Source: Fallopia convolvulus (Eukaryota > Streptophyta > Magnoliopsida > Caryophyllales > Polygonaceae). From it: DNA of 64,000 nucleotides. The stretch is from NCBI GenBank assembly GCA_964016875.1, contig OZ024727.1, positions 10,382,091 to 10,446,090 of the forward strand, given 5' to 3'. The first letter of the stretch is position 1, and the number at the start of each line of letters is the position of its first letter. The notes beneath the pieces are model-generated. The model was given only the letters and a program-made list of their open reading frames with translations. It made no database searches and was not told where the DNA came from. The translations under genes and the position numbers were made by a program. Of the stretch, positions 12,544-24,697 are shown piece after piece.

Positions 12544-13666
12544 GTTAGGCGCATTATTAAAGAATGAGTTTGAAGACCGAAGGTTCGAAGTTACAACGAT
12601 TGATGGAGTTGAAGAAGCTGAAGGCCGCGATCGCGGTTTATACCAGGGGTGATCGCGGTTCACGTCGCCGGGAAAGGCCGTGGTTACGAGAAGGCCGCGA
12701 TCACGATACACACAGGTGGAGATCGCGGTTTATGGTTGTTGAGGCCGCGGTTTGAAGAATGGCCGCGATCGCGGCCCTACTGAAGTTTACACGCGCGATA
12801 TCTTCCGCTTAGTTTTATTATTTTATATTTTATATCAATTATTTCGTGTTGGAGAAGACTGCTTAACCTACTTTTCAGCCTTTATTTTGAAACCTCTCTT
12901 AGACCTAGTTTCCATTATTCCAGACTTTTGTATTCTCTGTTTTATGGAAAACTAAACTCCTAAATTCTATTCAAGTTGAAGCTTTCAAATTCAGGTTTAT
13001 TGTGAGATTCTACAATTTAGGTTTAATTCTACAAGTTATTTCAATTCTCTTGTGCATAATTTATATTGATTGTATTGATTCCTTCAGGCCTAGCTAACTT
13101 ATTGGAGTTTAATACTCTCTATTGCTAGATTCAGGTTTTCTCGTAGCAAAACCTAATCTTTGTAGCAACTCAATGTTTTAGGACTCGTTGGACTAAAACC
13201 ATTAAGAAAGAGATTTGATTGCATGCTTATTATTTGACTCGTTGGAACTCAATTTGCATGTATCTTGTTTATCCTTGTTCTCATTGCTAATATCATTATT
13301 ATTCATGATCGTTTCATGTTTGTTTTGATATTAAGTATTTACATGACCCGTTGGCTTGTTTATTATATATGATCAGGATAGGAATAACCAAAGGGAATAA
13401 CTTGTTGAATCTATGATCAATAACTTGATGATGAAAGTGAATGCTTGAATAGGATTGTTTTCCCTAAATTGATAAAAATCCAACTTTTGCTTTGTTTGAT
13501 TACTTGCTTTGTTTGTTTCAATTCCTTAGTGTTAGTTTAATAATCAACCCCCCCTTATTACTATTAAGTTGATAACAATATTACTCTGAATTACAAGTGT
13601 CTCTTGGGTACGACCCCGACTTACCAGCTATACTAGTTGTGTAACTAGGGATTTATATTTTGATTT
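12544..13666 (+). mobile_element. Solo LTR, Athila/Tat-like (Ty3), flanked by GGCAT
   Basis: The segment has the wording of a large Athila/Tat-type LTR: a GC-rich patch with repeated GGCCGCGATCGCGG units (12627-12775), a T-rich middle, and the end ACGACCCCGACTTACCAGC then TATACTAGTTGTGTAACTAG. The pentamer GGCAT occurs directly before (12539-12543) and after (13667-13671). No internal coding region or second LTR is present, so it is read as a solo LTR left by LTR-LTR recombination. The exact termini are uncertain by a base because the ends are not a clean TG...CA. Confidence 0.6.
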
Positions 13667-13671
13667 GGCAT

Positions 13672-14302
13672 GATGACATTAAGACAGTCAATCACACTCA
13701 TGTAAGCCTTTTTCATAAAACAATCAATTAGGGACTTGTTCCCCAAATCCAATCCTACGAGCCCGACATGAAGTCTAACAAGAATTGAAAAGAAATTAAG
13801 CAAGTCGTAAACGACTTACCTCGAAGACGAAATCCCAAGCCAAGAAAGACTAACTATATATCACACAACGCGGAATCCTGTCTAAGACAGATAACTCGTC
13901 TCTTCCCGTCGTCTCTGTTCACTTCCTAAGACCCACACTCCTATATATATATATATGTATATATATGTATATATGTATATATGTATGTATATATGTATAT
14001 ATGTATGTATATATATATATAACCCAATGAATAAAGATAGTTTTTTTACTCTTACAAACTCTAACCCTAAAAATAACAAAAAGTCAGTAAGTCTTATAAC
14101 ATCTTTTGCATAAATCCAAATCCTTTAAAACTTGACAAAAACATACTATATGTATATATAAAAGAACATTTTCTAGTTCAAACCTCTTTGTAAAACTTGA
14201 TCAAGGATCCCCAATAATCTTTACAAAACGAAACCATAAAAACACTAAAATCTTTTACCAAATATAAATCCAATATCGAAAACACTCTTTTAGAAGTATA
14301 AA
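13672..14302. other. Continuation of unclassified repeat, with microsatellite
   Basis: No gene is seen. Apart from the TA/TG microsatellite at 13942-14022 this is moderately AT-rich single-copy-looking sequence and may be the second half of the repeat that begins at 11556. Confidence 0.3.
13942..14022. repeat. TA / TATG microsatellite
   Basis: About 80 bp of TA dinucleotides interspersed with TATG units. The short tyrosine- and isoleucine-rich ORF over it on the minus strand is an artefact. Confidence 0.9.
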
Positions 14303-14506
14303 CTAGTATGTATTCTCTTACCTTGTACGGTTTTTCTTAAATAAAATATTAATAATAAAAATATTTTCAAATATATTTATTATCTGAGAAAAATATCATG
14401 TAATGCTTAAATATAAATTTTGAATAAATATTTAAAATCAATAAACTATAAAAGTTGTTTATTTGAAACAATAATATTTTATTGGTATTACGAATTAAAT
14501 TAATGA

Positions 14507-15976
14507 TGTCCGCTTTTTAGGTAGGTTTTTAGTATCTAGATAGATTAGATTTAGTTAGCTTTTATGCTAGAGTTTTATGTTTTTGAGTCTTTTTGCCTTA
14601 GTTTTCGTATTTCCTTGAGATTCGGAAACTACGCATCTTTTGTGTCTTTTCATAGGATTTTTGGAGCATAACATAGGATTTGGAGCATCACAAGAGAGGG
14701 TGGATGAGCGATGGACAAGCCATAAGTGAGGAGCTAAGGAAGAAGGCCAAAGAGGAATGAAATCATGACGAGAAGATGAAGATTAAGTGCTTAAGTAAAG
14801 TCATTGAAGATCAAGTTTGAGCTTGGAAAGAGATAGAGAAAATCGTTACAAGAACATAGGAAAAAGAATCGAGTCAAACGGAGTTGTAACGAATCTTCTA
14901 CGCAAGTTTTACTCAAGCACGACCCAACCAGAATTGTGAGCTCTCAGGCACGACCCTATGAGGGTCGTGCACGACCCTATCAAGGTGTCGTGCTAGACCC
15001 AGCCACAAATCCAAGCCTCAGGACCGACCCCTTGGGGGGTCGTACACGACCCATTTGGGTCGATCGGGGCGCCGACTCTTGCATTATTCCGAGATCTTTT
15101 GTAATATATTCTATCTTTTATTTTAGAAAGTAGTTTTATCTTGTTTCCTAGTGTATGGCTCCTTTTCCTCTATGAAAGGGGGGCTAGATCTTCTAGTTGG
15201 GGGGGGGGGGGGTTCTAGTTTTTGGTTTTTGGACGTTTTTAAGTGGATTAAGAGGAAGACTTGAAGGACAAGTTGGAGAAATTTGTAAGACCTCTTTGTT
15301 TTTATTTGAATTTTCGGTTTGTTTCTATGATCATGTCTTCTTCTTTCTTTTCCATGAGTGAGTAGTCTTCTTAGATTCTAGGGTTGGGTGAAAATCCAAC
15401 ACAATCATGCATGTTTAAACTTGAATTCATGACTTGAATGCTTGAAGATCATATCTATCTATTGTGCTTAAATCCTTTGCTAAAGTTGAGGCATGTCTTG
15501 CAATTAACCTAAAAGCGAAAGTGTAAAGTTGATTGCTTTGACTAGTTCTAATAGGATTATTTGCGACAGTTGATATTCCTAGGTTGAAGGATAGATAGAG
15601 AGTTGTTTAATTTGCGACAGTTGATTAAATAACTTGAATTGTTTGCAACAGTTGACTTTTCTATGATCTAGATTGCATGATAGTTGTGAATCTTGTTGAA
15701 AGCATGTGTGATTGTTGTTGTGGTAGCCCTAGCCCTAGGATTGCCTTTTATATTTGATTAAGTCTAGTTAATTTGCATCGATCTCGACCCACCTAAGGTC
15801 GTGCTCGAGCCCTTGTGTGTTTGTGCCCCTTCGTGTTTGTTTTGCTTTTAGTAGTTATCGACTAATCTTTAGCACTATTCTCATTCCCATGGACGAACCT
15901 TACTCCGCTATACTCAGCGGGGTCTTGAATATAAATTTATTTGTTCAAGAAACCCTTCAACAATTAATATCCAAAA
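14507..15976 (+). mobile_element. Solo LTR, Athila/Tat-like, inserted in Helitron, flanked by AATGA
   Basis: It starts TGTCCGCTTTTTAGG, has a GC-rich patch of GCACGACCC/GGGTCGTGC palindromes (14918-15065), a G-run at 15201-15212, and an end with TACTCCGCTATACTC as in Athila-type LTRs. AATGA lies at 14502-14506 and 15977-15981. Removing it rejoins Helitron sequence that aligns with the sister copy near 46900-46990, which supports the borders. Confidence 0.6.
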
Positions 15977-16071
15977 AATGATATGTTATTTAATTATGAA
16001 AATAGATAAGTAATAAGATAAAAACTTATCAATTTATTATATACATGAGACTGTTCAAAATAAACTTAATT

Positions 16072-16330
16072 GTAGTGATATAAGATTGTACGTACATTAC
16101 ATTATTTTTATATTAAACTTAATTATCTAAACCTAGCATATGCATTCTATCTAAAAATATAATAAATATCCTGATATTTGTATAATATATCATAAAAAAT
16201 ATCTTAATAATCTTCCTATTTATCATATCCAAAAATAAAATATTTTTTTTAAAAATTAAGAATGAGATTATTTATTATAGTGATATAAGATTGTACGTAC
16301 ATTACACTATTTTTGTATTAAACTTAAATG
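16072..16330. repeat. Two direct copies of a ~50-bp unit inside Helitron
   Basis: The units near 16072-16124 and 16277-16329 share GTGATATAAGATTGTACG, TACATTACA and a following TTAAACTTAA with few changes. The spacing is about 205 bp. Confidence 0.75.
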
Positions 16331-16435
16331 TTTTGCCAAAGATTGATTTTAATAAAATGGGTGATGTGATCCAATCTAAAAGCGACATGTGTCGTTTAAT
16401 AATTTTTTAACCTCCGCTTTAGTATATAGTTATGA

Positions 16436-16974
16436 TGATTGACTGATTTCTGAAACAAAATCAATTGTCAATCCAGAGTTGGAAAAAGCAATGAAACTCA
16501 ATAAAGCATTAACTAATTAAAAACTTATCAATTAACACTTATACACCAAAATTAAAATCCGATAGAAGAAATCTTGTACCAAAGTTAACAAAAACAACAA
16601 AATACAACTCTTTTCTTTCTCTCCTCTCTTAATTCTTTCTATGTTCTCTCGTTCCTTAACATAGTAATGATATATATGTATCTTGGCAAAGTCGGCAAAT
16701 GTTAAACAAAATTGCGTTTTCCAACCTTAAATTTCTTTTATTATAAACTTTATCCTGAAATAATTATTAATTAACTTTTAGTTAAAAACTTTATAAAGTA
16801 TAATTAATTTAAATTCAAAATCAATTATTAAATATTATTATTTATCCGAGATTATTTACCTGTTAAGTAATCCCAACTCAAAAATTCAAGGAAAATAAAA
16901 ATAGGATAAAAATATCAAAATATTTTCGAATATTAAAATAAGTGTTAGGATTGTTTCAACCAAAAAAAAGTGTT
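16436..16974. other. AT-rich intergenic DNA
   Basis: More than 75 percent A+T by eye, no ORF of interest and no recognisable repeat ends. Confidence 0.4.
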
Positions 16975-17160
16975 AGGCTTGTGCCTCGACAGGCAAACCA
17001 AGCAGCGGACTGGCTTGCCAAAATCAATGAGAGATATGATGAGGACTTTGTGATGTTCAATGAGCCGCCTGATGGCTTAATGTCATTCTTAGAGATAGAT
17101 ATTTGAATGAGTGATAATATGTAATCTTTTTATGCTATTATTATTAAATAAAATGGGTTA
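16975..17160 (+). mobile_element. LINE 3' fragment (RNase H C-terminus)
   Basis: It reads RQANQAADWLAKINERYDED followed by a short acidic tail and TGA at about 17105. This is the usual end of plant LINE RNase H domains (R..N.AAD.LA). A GGATAAAAAA end follows near 17172. It is too short for function. Confidence 0.65.
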
Positions 17161-17171
17161 ACCCCTCCTTT

Positions 17172-18545
17172 GGATAAAAAATATTAACCATTCGATTTTG
17201 GAAACATAACTGGATTGGCAATAGTCCTATTAATCCAAAAACAGAGGTCGAAACCCTCATTATCTAGGAGGAACCTATTGGTGCGTACCTCCGCGAGGAC
17301 AATTCATGGAACAAAGAAAAATTGAGTGAGGTCGTTAATCATAATGACTTCAAAAAAATTTCCAAAATTATTAATCCCATTAATAAAATCTCAAATAGAT
17401 TGTATTAGCAACCAAGTAAAAATGGTTGGTATTCTACTCACTCGACCATGCAGTGGCTCCACCAATCCAAAGGTAAACCCAAAATTAACCTAGAATGGAT
17501 TAACAAGCTCAACATCACACCCCCCCCCCAAAATGAAGAACTTCCTATGGAAAGTGACATGAAACGACCTACCAACCAAAACGAGGCTTGTTGACAACCA
17601 TATTCCGTTGCCACAAGGTTGTGAAGCGTGTAATAACTAGGTTGAAGACACAAACCACGTCTTACTCTCATGCCCCCTTTCTAGGGGTACCCTTAATTCA
17701 ATAAGCTCAAAACTACGTTGGATTGTCGACCAAGTATCCCCGGACGACAAAAAACCACACCAAATCATGGAGGAAATTAGGACAATAACAATAAAAGAGG
17801 GAATGAAACTCCTCATTAACACCTGGTGGAACCTATGGTTATATAGAAATACGAGAGTCTTTGACAACAACAACAATAACAACGGAACAAACTTGAATAA
17901 TGCCGATAACTTTAGCGAATTTACTTGAAACCAGGTTAAAGAATGAAAACTTGCAGGAGCTTCTGATTCCCTCCGCTCTTGCACTGTAAGTGCGAGAGTT
18001 GGAGCAGGAGAAAGTTTGCTAAGTGGGCAAAACCCAAGAAGGATTACATTAAGTTGAATTTTGATCGTGCAGTGTGCGCGGAGGGCGTGACTTCTTTTGG
18101 GTTCATCCTCAGGGACTATGGTGGCTCCCCCATCCATTTCGATGCAGGATTGATTGATCGGCAGTCTATTCTGATCTCCGAGACCATTGCCTTGCGCCAA
18201 GGACTTCTCGAGGCCATTAGACGTGACATTCCTCGGATTCAGATTGAAGGCAATACTTTGGAGATGGTCAAGGTCGTTCTCGGTGACTAGCGCTGTCTGT
18301 GGGAGATTGAGTTGTTGCGTTCGGATATACACTGCTTGCTTACCCGGTTCCAGGATTGAAGTATTTCTCATGTGTTTCGCGAGTGCAATTCTATGGTGGA
18401 CTTCATCGCTTGTTCCTTCCAAAGTGTATCCTCTATCCCACTTGCAATTGACTCGAGTTTACTTACCCTCGTCCGATAAGATGCTTTAGGGCGACCACTA
18501 GCTTGTTCGTGCTCACTCTAATCTCTTTCCTACTAAAGAAAAATA
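17172..18545 (+). pseudogene. Decayed LINE ORF2 end: zf-RVT and RNase H domains
   Basis: The plus-strand reading, with many stops and frameshifts, gives the region after reverse transcriptase in plant LINEs. It has WIGNSPINPKTEV, WYSTHSTMQWLHQ, MKNFLWKV, then the zinc-binding zf-RVT motif NHIPLPQGCEACNN and NHVLLSCPLSRG near 17600-17690. The RNase H part at 17995-18290 includes KLNFDRAV, GFILRDYGGSPIHFDAGL and EGNTLEMVKVVLGD, and continues in broken frame with HVFRECNSMVDFIA to about 18420. A large minus-strand ORF over the same bases is only its antisense shadow. The RT core itself is missing. It belongs to the same broad family as the fragments at 7275 and 16975. Confidence 0.8.
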
Positions 18546-19262
18546 ATCAAAATTAATCACTAGTGCTTAGCAGCCTTACGAATTAACAACTAATTATGAG
18601 TAATTATGATGTTAGTGCGGTCCTATGGAAGATTAAAAAGCGGGTTGAAAAATGAAGGAAATCATTCTTACTTGGCACGCAGTTGACTGGAAACCAAACC
18701 GTGGACCAATGGGGCCCATCATATTTAATACGACATTCTTTCTTCATGAATCTGGCCCAAGACCCAAGTTAGCATTCACCCACATACACGAAACAAACAA
18801 ATATTTTCAAAAACTTCACCCCAAAAGAATACTTTTTGAAACTCGCATTTATTTATTTTTAATATACAGTATTTCCTTTCTTTCTGAACGTTTTAAAAAT
18901 CATTTCCTCATCCTACCAAAAAAAAAACAAATCATTACAAACCGGGTGTGTTAGGGTTTAAAAGCCATTTTATTGGATTGAGATATTTTAAAGGTTTTAA
19001 TTTGTTTTAAAATTTCATTAATTATTTTTATTGATGTCAAATTCAATGGGTTGGCATATTAAACCCAATATCTTAACTGTGAAATATATAGATATAAATT
19101 TTGTTTAATATAATTAATTTCTTTGAATGAATTGATTTGAAAGTAGTTACCTCACAAATAAGTTAAATCTACAGTTTTACCATCTCTCAAAACCTATCTT
19201 AATTACCAAATTCCATGACAAACGTTAATTTTACAAAAATTAACCCAATCCAAAATTCTTGT
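18546..19262. other. Intergenic DNA upstream of NPGR2-like gene
   Basis: No gene or repeat is recognised. Two short ORFs have no known content. Confidence 0.4.
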
Positions 19263-19275
19263 GGTATATATAACT
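19263..19275 (+). promoter_or_regulatory. Candidate TATA box of NPGR2-like gene
   Basis: GTATATATAACT lies about 1 kb upstream of the coding start. It is followed by leader-like sequence with a plausible donor (CTGGTAAGTG at 19371) and a second donor after GAACAG at 19676, so the 5' UTR is probably spliced. This is an inference from position and motif. Confidence 0.4.
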
Positions 19276-20267
19276 ACAAGATTGCCTTTGTATGTAAAAG
19301 CCTAAAAGAACCCTTCACACTCTACGGAAATCTCGCCCTTGTTGTCTTCTTAAACCTCAGTTTCTGGTCCCTGGTAAGTGGTACCAACCATAACCAGATT
19401 GCATTTCGAATTTTCATTTTTGTTTTGTTCTTTACAATTTTTTTTTTTATTTTACTGAAAAAGAAGAAGCCTTTTTACTAGTGTTCATCCTTCTTCATTT
19501 TGAGACCTCCATGGCAGGATACAGCGAAGAGAAATGAAAATGGGGGCGTTTGGTTTAGCATCGGATTCTTTGTTGTTATAATCAGTGGATGAACAGGAGA
19601 AAGGAGGAGACAACCATGGGAAAGAAAATTGGTGACTTTTTGTGGGCTAGGTCAATGTTTTTTCTTCACGAACAGGTGAGTTGGGTGAACCATCGTTAAT
19701 GTTACCTTTTTTCTCTCGTTTTCTCGTGTCTACTATTCAAAACGTGAGATTGGGCTTTTAGTTTAATTTTTCGCTTCTGCTACCATTTGTTGTTGAAGTG
19801 ATCATCAAAATTGCTGCTCAATTCATCTGGGTATGCTCCCTCTCTTGTGTTTTAATATCATAATTCACAATTGCTGCTCAATTCTCTGTGCATTCATGAT
19901 TTTGTTTCTTCGCCATATGGGTTGCGCATATTGATAGCAGAAATTTTCATTTAGGCAATGGCAATTCCAATTTTGTGTGGGAATTTGAAGTGATTATTCT
20001 TCGATGTTCTTGAAATTTACGATGATAATGGTATATACTGGCTCATCCTCTGTGCCAATTATTCTGATTTTGCTTAAATGGAGCAAGTATCTGAGCTGAC
20101 ATTATAGTATGCAGCATATCTGGGTTTAGCTAACTGATGGGCTTCTTCTAGTTTTAGTGCTGGTTTAATTTCTGATGATTTGCTTTTTGTCTTGGCTTCT
20201 TTTGATGGGTAAAAGAGTGATGCTTAGGAGCTGGATGAAAGGGCAAGGAGTTAGATTTAGAAAGATG

Positions 20268-23200
20268 ATGAAGTGCATTTTCTTAGGGAAGCAGATAAGG
20301 GCAGATGAAGCGGCGGATTCGTCAGAGTCTTTGGCCACCCGCGATTACTCGGCTGGTGGTTTTTCGTCCCGAATTGCTGCTGGTGATAATGAGACAAAGA
20401 CCAATGTGAGCAATATTGAAGAGGCTGAGTCGTCTCTTCGTGAGAGTGGATACCTCAATTATGAGGTCAGTTCTTTGGATGCCTTCCTGTTGTGTGCTTG
20501 TAAATGTTCTGCAAAGAATCTAAAGATTGTTTTATCAGTAGATGTTGTAGCTTGAATTGGAATGGATGTAATTCTTGTCGAGTTTTATTTTGCAATCATT
20601 TACTATGCCCTATATTTATCTATCCTAAAATCATGTTTGTTGCCGGTAATGAATGCTCCATTCAAGGTATGTTAACATTTTATATAGAAAATATGCGGGT
20701 CTTATTAAAGTCGGAATTGACTTTGTTGTGTCGTGACGTGTGTTTTAGGAAGCAAGAGCTTTGTTAGGAAGGCTTGAGTATCAGAAAGGAAATATGGAAG
20801 CTGCTTTTCGTGTATTTGAAGGAATCGATGTTGCTGCTGTGATGCCAAACATGAAGATCACATTAGCGAGACGTAGTGAATTATACAGACATTCTCAGAG
20901 TGATGCTGCTCCACCAATGTCCATGCATGCTGTTACTCTTCTGCTTGAAGCAATCTTTCTCAAAGCAAAGTCACTGGAGTCTCTTGGAAGGATGGAAGGT
21001 AATTTTACGTAAACGGTTTGTTAGGACCCTAGAAATGAAAGCAAATCTAAAAGCAAGCCCCTCTTGCTAATTTTGGTGATTCCTCACAATCAATCAGAGG
21101 TCTGAATAACTACAAGTTTTGCTCGTCCTTTTGTAATGGATAAACAACATGGAGGAAGTGGAAAAATGGGAAAGACCGTAAAAAGTAGGAATTTGGAATA
21201 TGGGAAATCAACTAAACTAGCTTGAAAATAGAACAAGAAAGATAATAATTTGAAGTAATAAAATGTATATTTGGGTTTGTATCACCGTTTTTGGAGCTAC
21301 TTTCGTAACTAAGCAATCAGATACATACAATCATACATTACATACATAGATACATATATTAAAGTGCTATGTAATATTGTTACAAGAGCTCATTTCATTC
21401 TGGATATGTTTGCAGAAGCAGCTGTATCATGCCAGCTGATTCTGGACACTGTTGAATCTGCAATACCAGATGGCTTACCTGAAAAGTTTGCTAACCATTG
21501 TAAGTTGCAAGAGACTTTGAACAATGCTGCTGAGCTGCTCCCTGAGTTGCAAAAACTTGCTGGTTTTCCTAACCAAGCTATTCTATCATACCGCCGTGCG
21601 CTTCTTTACAATTGGAATCTTGAACTGGAAACCAAATCAAGAATAGAAAAGGAGTTTGCAGTTTTTCTCTTATACAGCGGTTATGATGCGAACCCTCCAA
21701 CTCTACGTTTCCAAATGGAAGGATCTTTCATCCCTAGAAATAATATAGAAGAGGCAATCCTTCTTCTGTTAATCTTGCTGAGGAAGTTTTCCCAGAGAAA
21801 GATCAAATGGGATTCGGCAATTTTGGATCATTTGACTTTTGCTTTATCTATTTCTGGAGACTTACAATCACTGGTTTCACAGATGGAAGAGTTGTCTCCT
21901 GAGATCATAACGAGGAAAGAGAGAAGTCTTACAATGGCCCTTTGTCTTCATGGTCAAGGCAACGATTCAGCTGCCATGAACTTGTTAAGGAATCTTTTAG
22001 ATGACAGAGAAAATCTAAATTGCACTGAAGAGGTATTGCTTGCTTCAAAGATCAGTAGTCCTACACAAGCTGTTGACTATGCTAACAAAGCTATTACAAA
22101 ACTCCAAGGAAAATGTGAAAATCTATTAAGTACCGCCTTCTGCCATCTGGGGATTTCACTCTCATCACAGTCTAGATCAGTTGATTCTCAGTCTAGGAGG
22201 ATTTTGATGCAATCGGATTCTCTTGAGGCATTAGAAGTTGCAAAAGAGTTGGAGAAAGGAAGGGTTGCGAGTGTAATTTACCATCTTGCCCTTGAAAATG
22301 CCGAGCAGAGGAAATTGGATGCTGCACTGTATTATGCAAAGGAGCTTTTGAAGATTGAAGCCGGATCTGGGATCAGAGGGTGGATTCTTATGGTTAGAAT
22401 ATTGTCAGCTCAGAAGCGGTATGTTGATGCAGAGACTATACTTAATGCTGCTCTTGAACAGACAGGGAAGTGGGACCAAGCTGAACTTTTGAGGACAAAG
22501 GCTAAGCTTCATATCACGCGGGATCAGATGAAGAATGCTATACAAACTTATACACATGTTCTGGCTGTTCTTCAAGTCAGGAAAAAGGGATATGGTGTTT
22601 CTGAAAAGCTTTTAAAGGTAAGACAGGTATTACATATAGGAAGGCTGTGCATGTTTGTTATTATAGCCATCATAATAAAACTGGAATGTATATATTGCAT
22701 TAATGCAATATAATGTATTAAGTGCGGCAATCCTAACACACCCTTAACCTTCCTTTTGAGATTTAATGCAATATAACATTGTCTTAACCTTATTTTTGAG
22801 ATTATTATGCTCAGTTGGGGTAAGGTTGTCATGATATTATTGAATTTTGTCTTAAATTTTCTTTGGCAGACGAGTAGGGAGCGTGATAGGTTTCTTGAGA
22901 TGGAAACATGGCAGGATCTTGCAAATGTGTATACAAGATTATCGCAATGGAGAGATGCAGAGGTCTGCCTATTAAAATCTCAGGCTCTGTTCCCTTATTC
23001 TGCTTCCAGATGGCATTCATTAGGTACTTATGCGGAGTATCATTTTTCTTTTGTCATTTTTATAATTTAGATACCTAGAAATTGTCTGAACCGTTTAGAA
23101 TCTTAGCTGGCCTTTGTGTGTTGTCCTATTAATATAACAATCACTTAACTTTCCCCTTTTTCGCCGATTATATTCTCGTTCTGTAATATGGATTAAATGC

Positions 23201-23694
23201 AAACGTGTCCATCAATTCATCAAACCAAGGAAAATAGGAAAAGATACACATAAATATGCTAATTACTTCAGAGGAATCTATACATATCAATTATTTGATT
23301 ATTTTATAAGAAAATGATCCCATCCGTTTACAAGTATTTATTTCGCGTTGGTTATTTTTTGTCAGGTCTGCTGAATCAAGCAAAGGGACTAGAAAAAGAA
23401 GCCCTGGAATCATTCTGGAGAGCACTAGACAATGATCCCACCTATGTGCCAAGCTTGATCTCCATGGCCAAGTCTCTAATGGAGCTTGGTGGAATCCAGG
23501 CTCTAGCATCTGCAAGAAGCTTTCTTAGAGAAGCAATTTGTCTTGAAAGGACAAACGCTTCAGCATGGTACAACCTCGGTTTGATCTACAAGTCTGAGCC
23601 AGGGAAGTCACCGGTTGATTCTATGGAATGTTTTGAGGCTGCTTTGCTTCTTCAGGAAACAGATCCTGTTGAACCCTTCAGACTAGGTTCATAA
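20268..23694 (+). CDS. NPGR2: NPGR2-like TPR protein (No Pollen Germination related)
   Basis: Five exons join in frame: 20268-20465, 20749-20998, 21416-22617, 22870-23023 and 23366-23694 (2133 nt, 710 aa). The N-terminus MKCIFLGKQIRADE then SESLATRDYSAGGFSSR and EARALLGRLEYQKGN is typical of plant NPG-related proteins. TPR-like helical repeats follow through the whole length, and the C-terminus ends DPVEPFR plus three residues. NPG proteins bind calmodulin and are the plant TTC7-like subunits that tether the PI4K-alpha lipid kinase complex to the plasma membrane; they are needed for pollen germination. Met codons upstream in the same frame (20205, 20265) could also start the protein. I chose the one that aligns with the family. 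A long 5' UTR intron region lies at 19372-20170. No lesion is seen. Confidence 0.9.
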
Positions 23695-24697
23695 CATTTC
23701 TTGCTGAACTTTTTTTTATTCCGTTCCTCAGCCCCTCTCTTTCTTGAATGTTAATAACACATGATATTTTCTGGGATTTTTTTTAAATGTTTGGATAGAT
23801 GAAAAGTGAAGAGAACAACAGAATTAGATATTGCAGGAGGACATAGGAAAGTTTGACGTAGCAAAGTTGATAGTAATAATAGTAGTCCAACAAGGGCATT
23901 ATTGGAATGGTGATTCAATTTTTCTGCACAGCCTGGTTTATGGTAGCTGTGCAAATTACAATGTCAAACAAGTTTGGTATTTTGAATTTTCCAAAGCTTT
24001 GATCATCATCTGGTAATATTTACTGTTAGTGTTTTTTGAGTTGAAAAATGTAGTCTTTTTTGAAGTTCATATGATAGTTGTATTTATTTTGGCAACTTGT
24101 GTCAATTGTGAACATGCATGCGGTTTTGCAAGTGTACAGCTGCAATGTTGGTCCCGTGCAGACGGTGCAGTAGAAGAATCAGCTCCATGCATATATAATG
24201 CATGGGGGTCGCATAGATTTGTGGGATAGCAATCAAACTTTGTTCGAGAATGGGCCAGCAATCAAATTTTGTTCGAGAATGGGCAATTTGGTTCTCTATC
24301 ATTGCATGCGTGCACAATGGGCTCTTAAATGTCCAGCCCATCACCATCGCTCACCCCAACGGCAAGCTTCACATAGGCGTTGTTCGGCAGAAGCTTAATG
24401 GAGTTTAACGGAGCTTAGCTAAATTTTCTAAGCCAGTACATGGGTCAATCAATATCAATATCATCGCCCTAGTATAGTTCCTCACAAGTAAAATCTGGGT
24501 GGTCAAGATAGGAGTACCCATACCTTAAATATGTAAAGAGGATGCGTCCGATAGACCCAAGGAAAACTAAAATTAAGTTCAACAACAATAACAACATTTA
24601 CCCAGTGGAGCTTCCCATACGGGAAATCTGGGGGGGTCAAGATAGAGGCGCACCGGGCTTAAAGCAACGGGGGAGCGACCAAATGACCCGACAGGAC
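23695..24697. other. 3' flank of NPGR2-like gene and intergenic DNA
   Basis: 3' UTR-like for a few hundred bases. Near 24228-24284 a 28-29 bp unit is duplicated in tandem. Around 24440-24680 there are two short related stretches containing AATCTGGG and GTCAAGATAG, which look like remains of a dispersed repeat. No gene is seen. Confidence 0.4.
24228..24284. repeat. Tandem duplication of a ~29-bp unit
   Basis: AGCAATCAAACTTTG then TTCGAGAATGGGC is followed at once by the same unit with a single C to T change. Confidence 0.9.

Larger units (their letters stand above)
14303..16435 (-). mobile_element. Non-autonomous Helitron split by a solo LTR
   Basis: Read on the minus strand, the element starts A/TCATAACTATATACTAAAG (16435 downward) and ends with a hairpin region around CCGTACAAGG and CTAG/T at 14306-14303. 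This 3' end matches that of the Helitron at 45139-47338 over more than 100 bp, and the interior also matches on both sides of the LTR (14310-14506 and about 15980 onward). No Rep/helicase is present. The solo LTR 14507-15976 interrupts it. Confidence 0.7.

Noticed and set aside
13882..14079. Tyr/Ile-rich minus-strand ORF
   Set aside because: It is a translation of the TA/TATG microsatellite.
14936..15133. 65-codon ORF with repeated RPYEGRARPYQG
   Set aside because: It arises from GGGTCGTGC palindromes inside a solo LTR.
17637..18422. 261-codon minus-strand ORF
   Set aside because: It is the antisense of the LINE zf-RVT/RNase H remnant, which reads convincingly on the plus strand.
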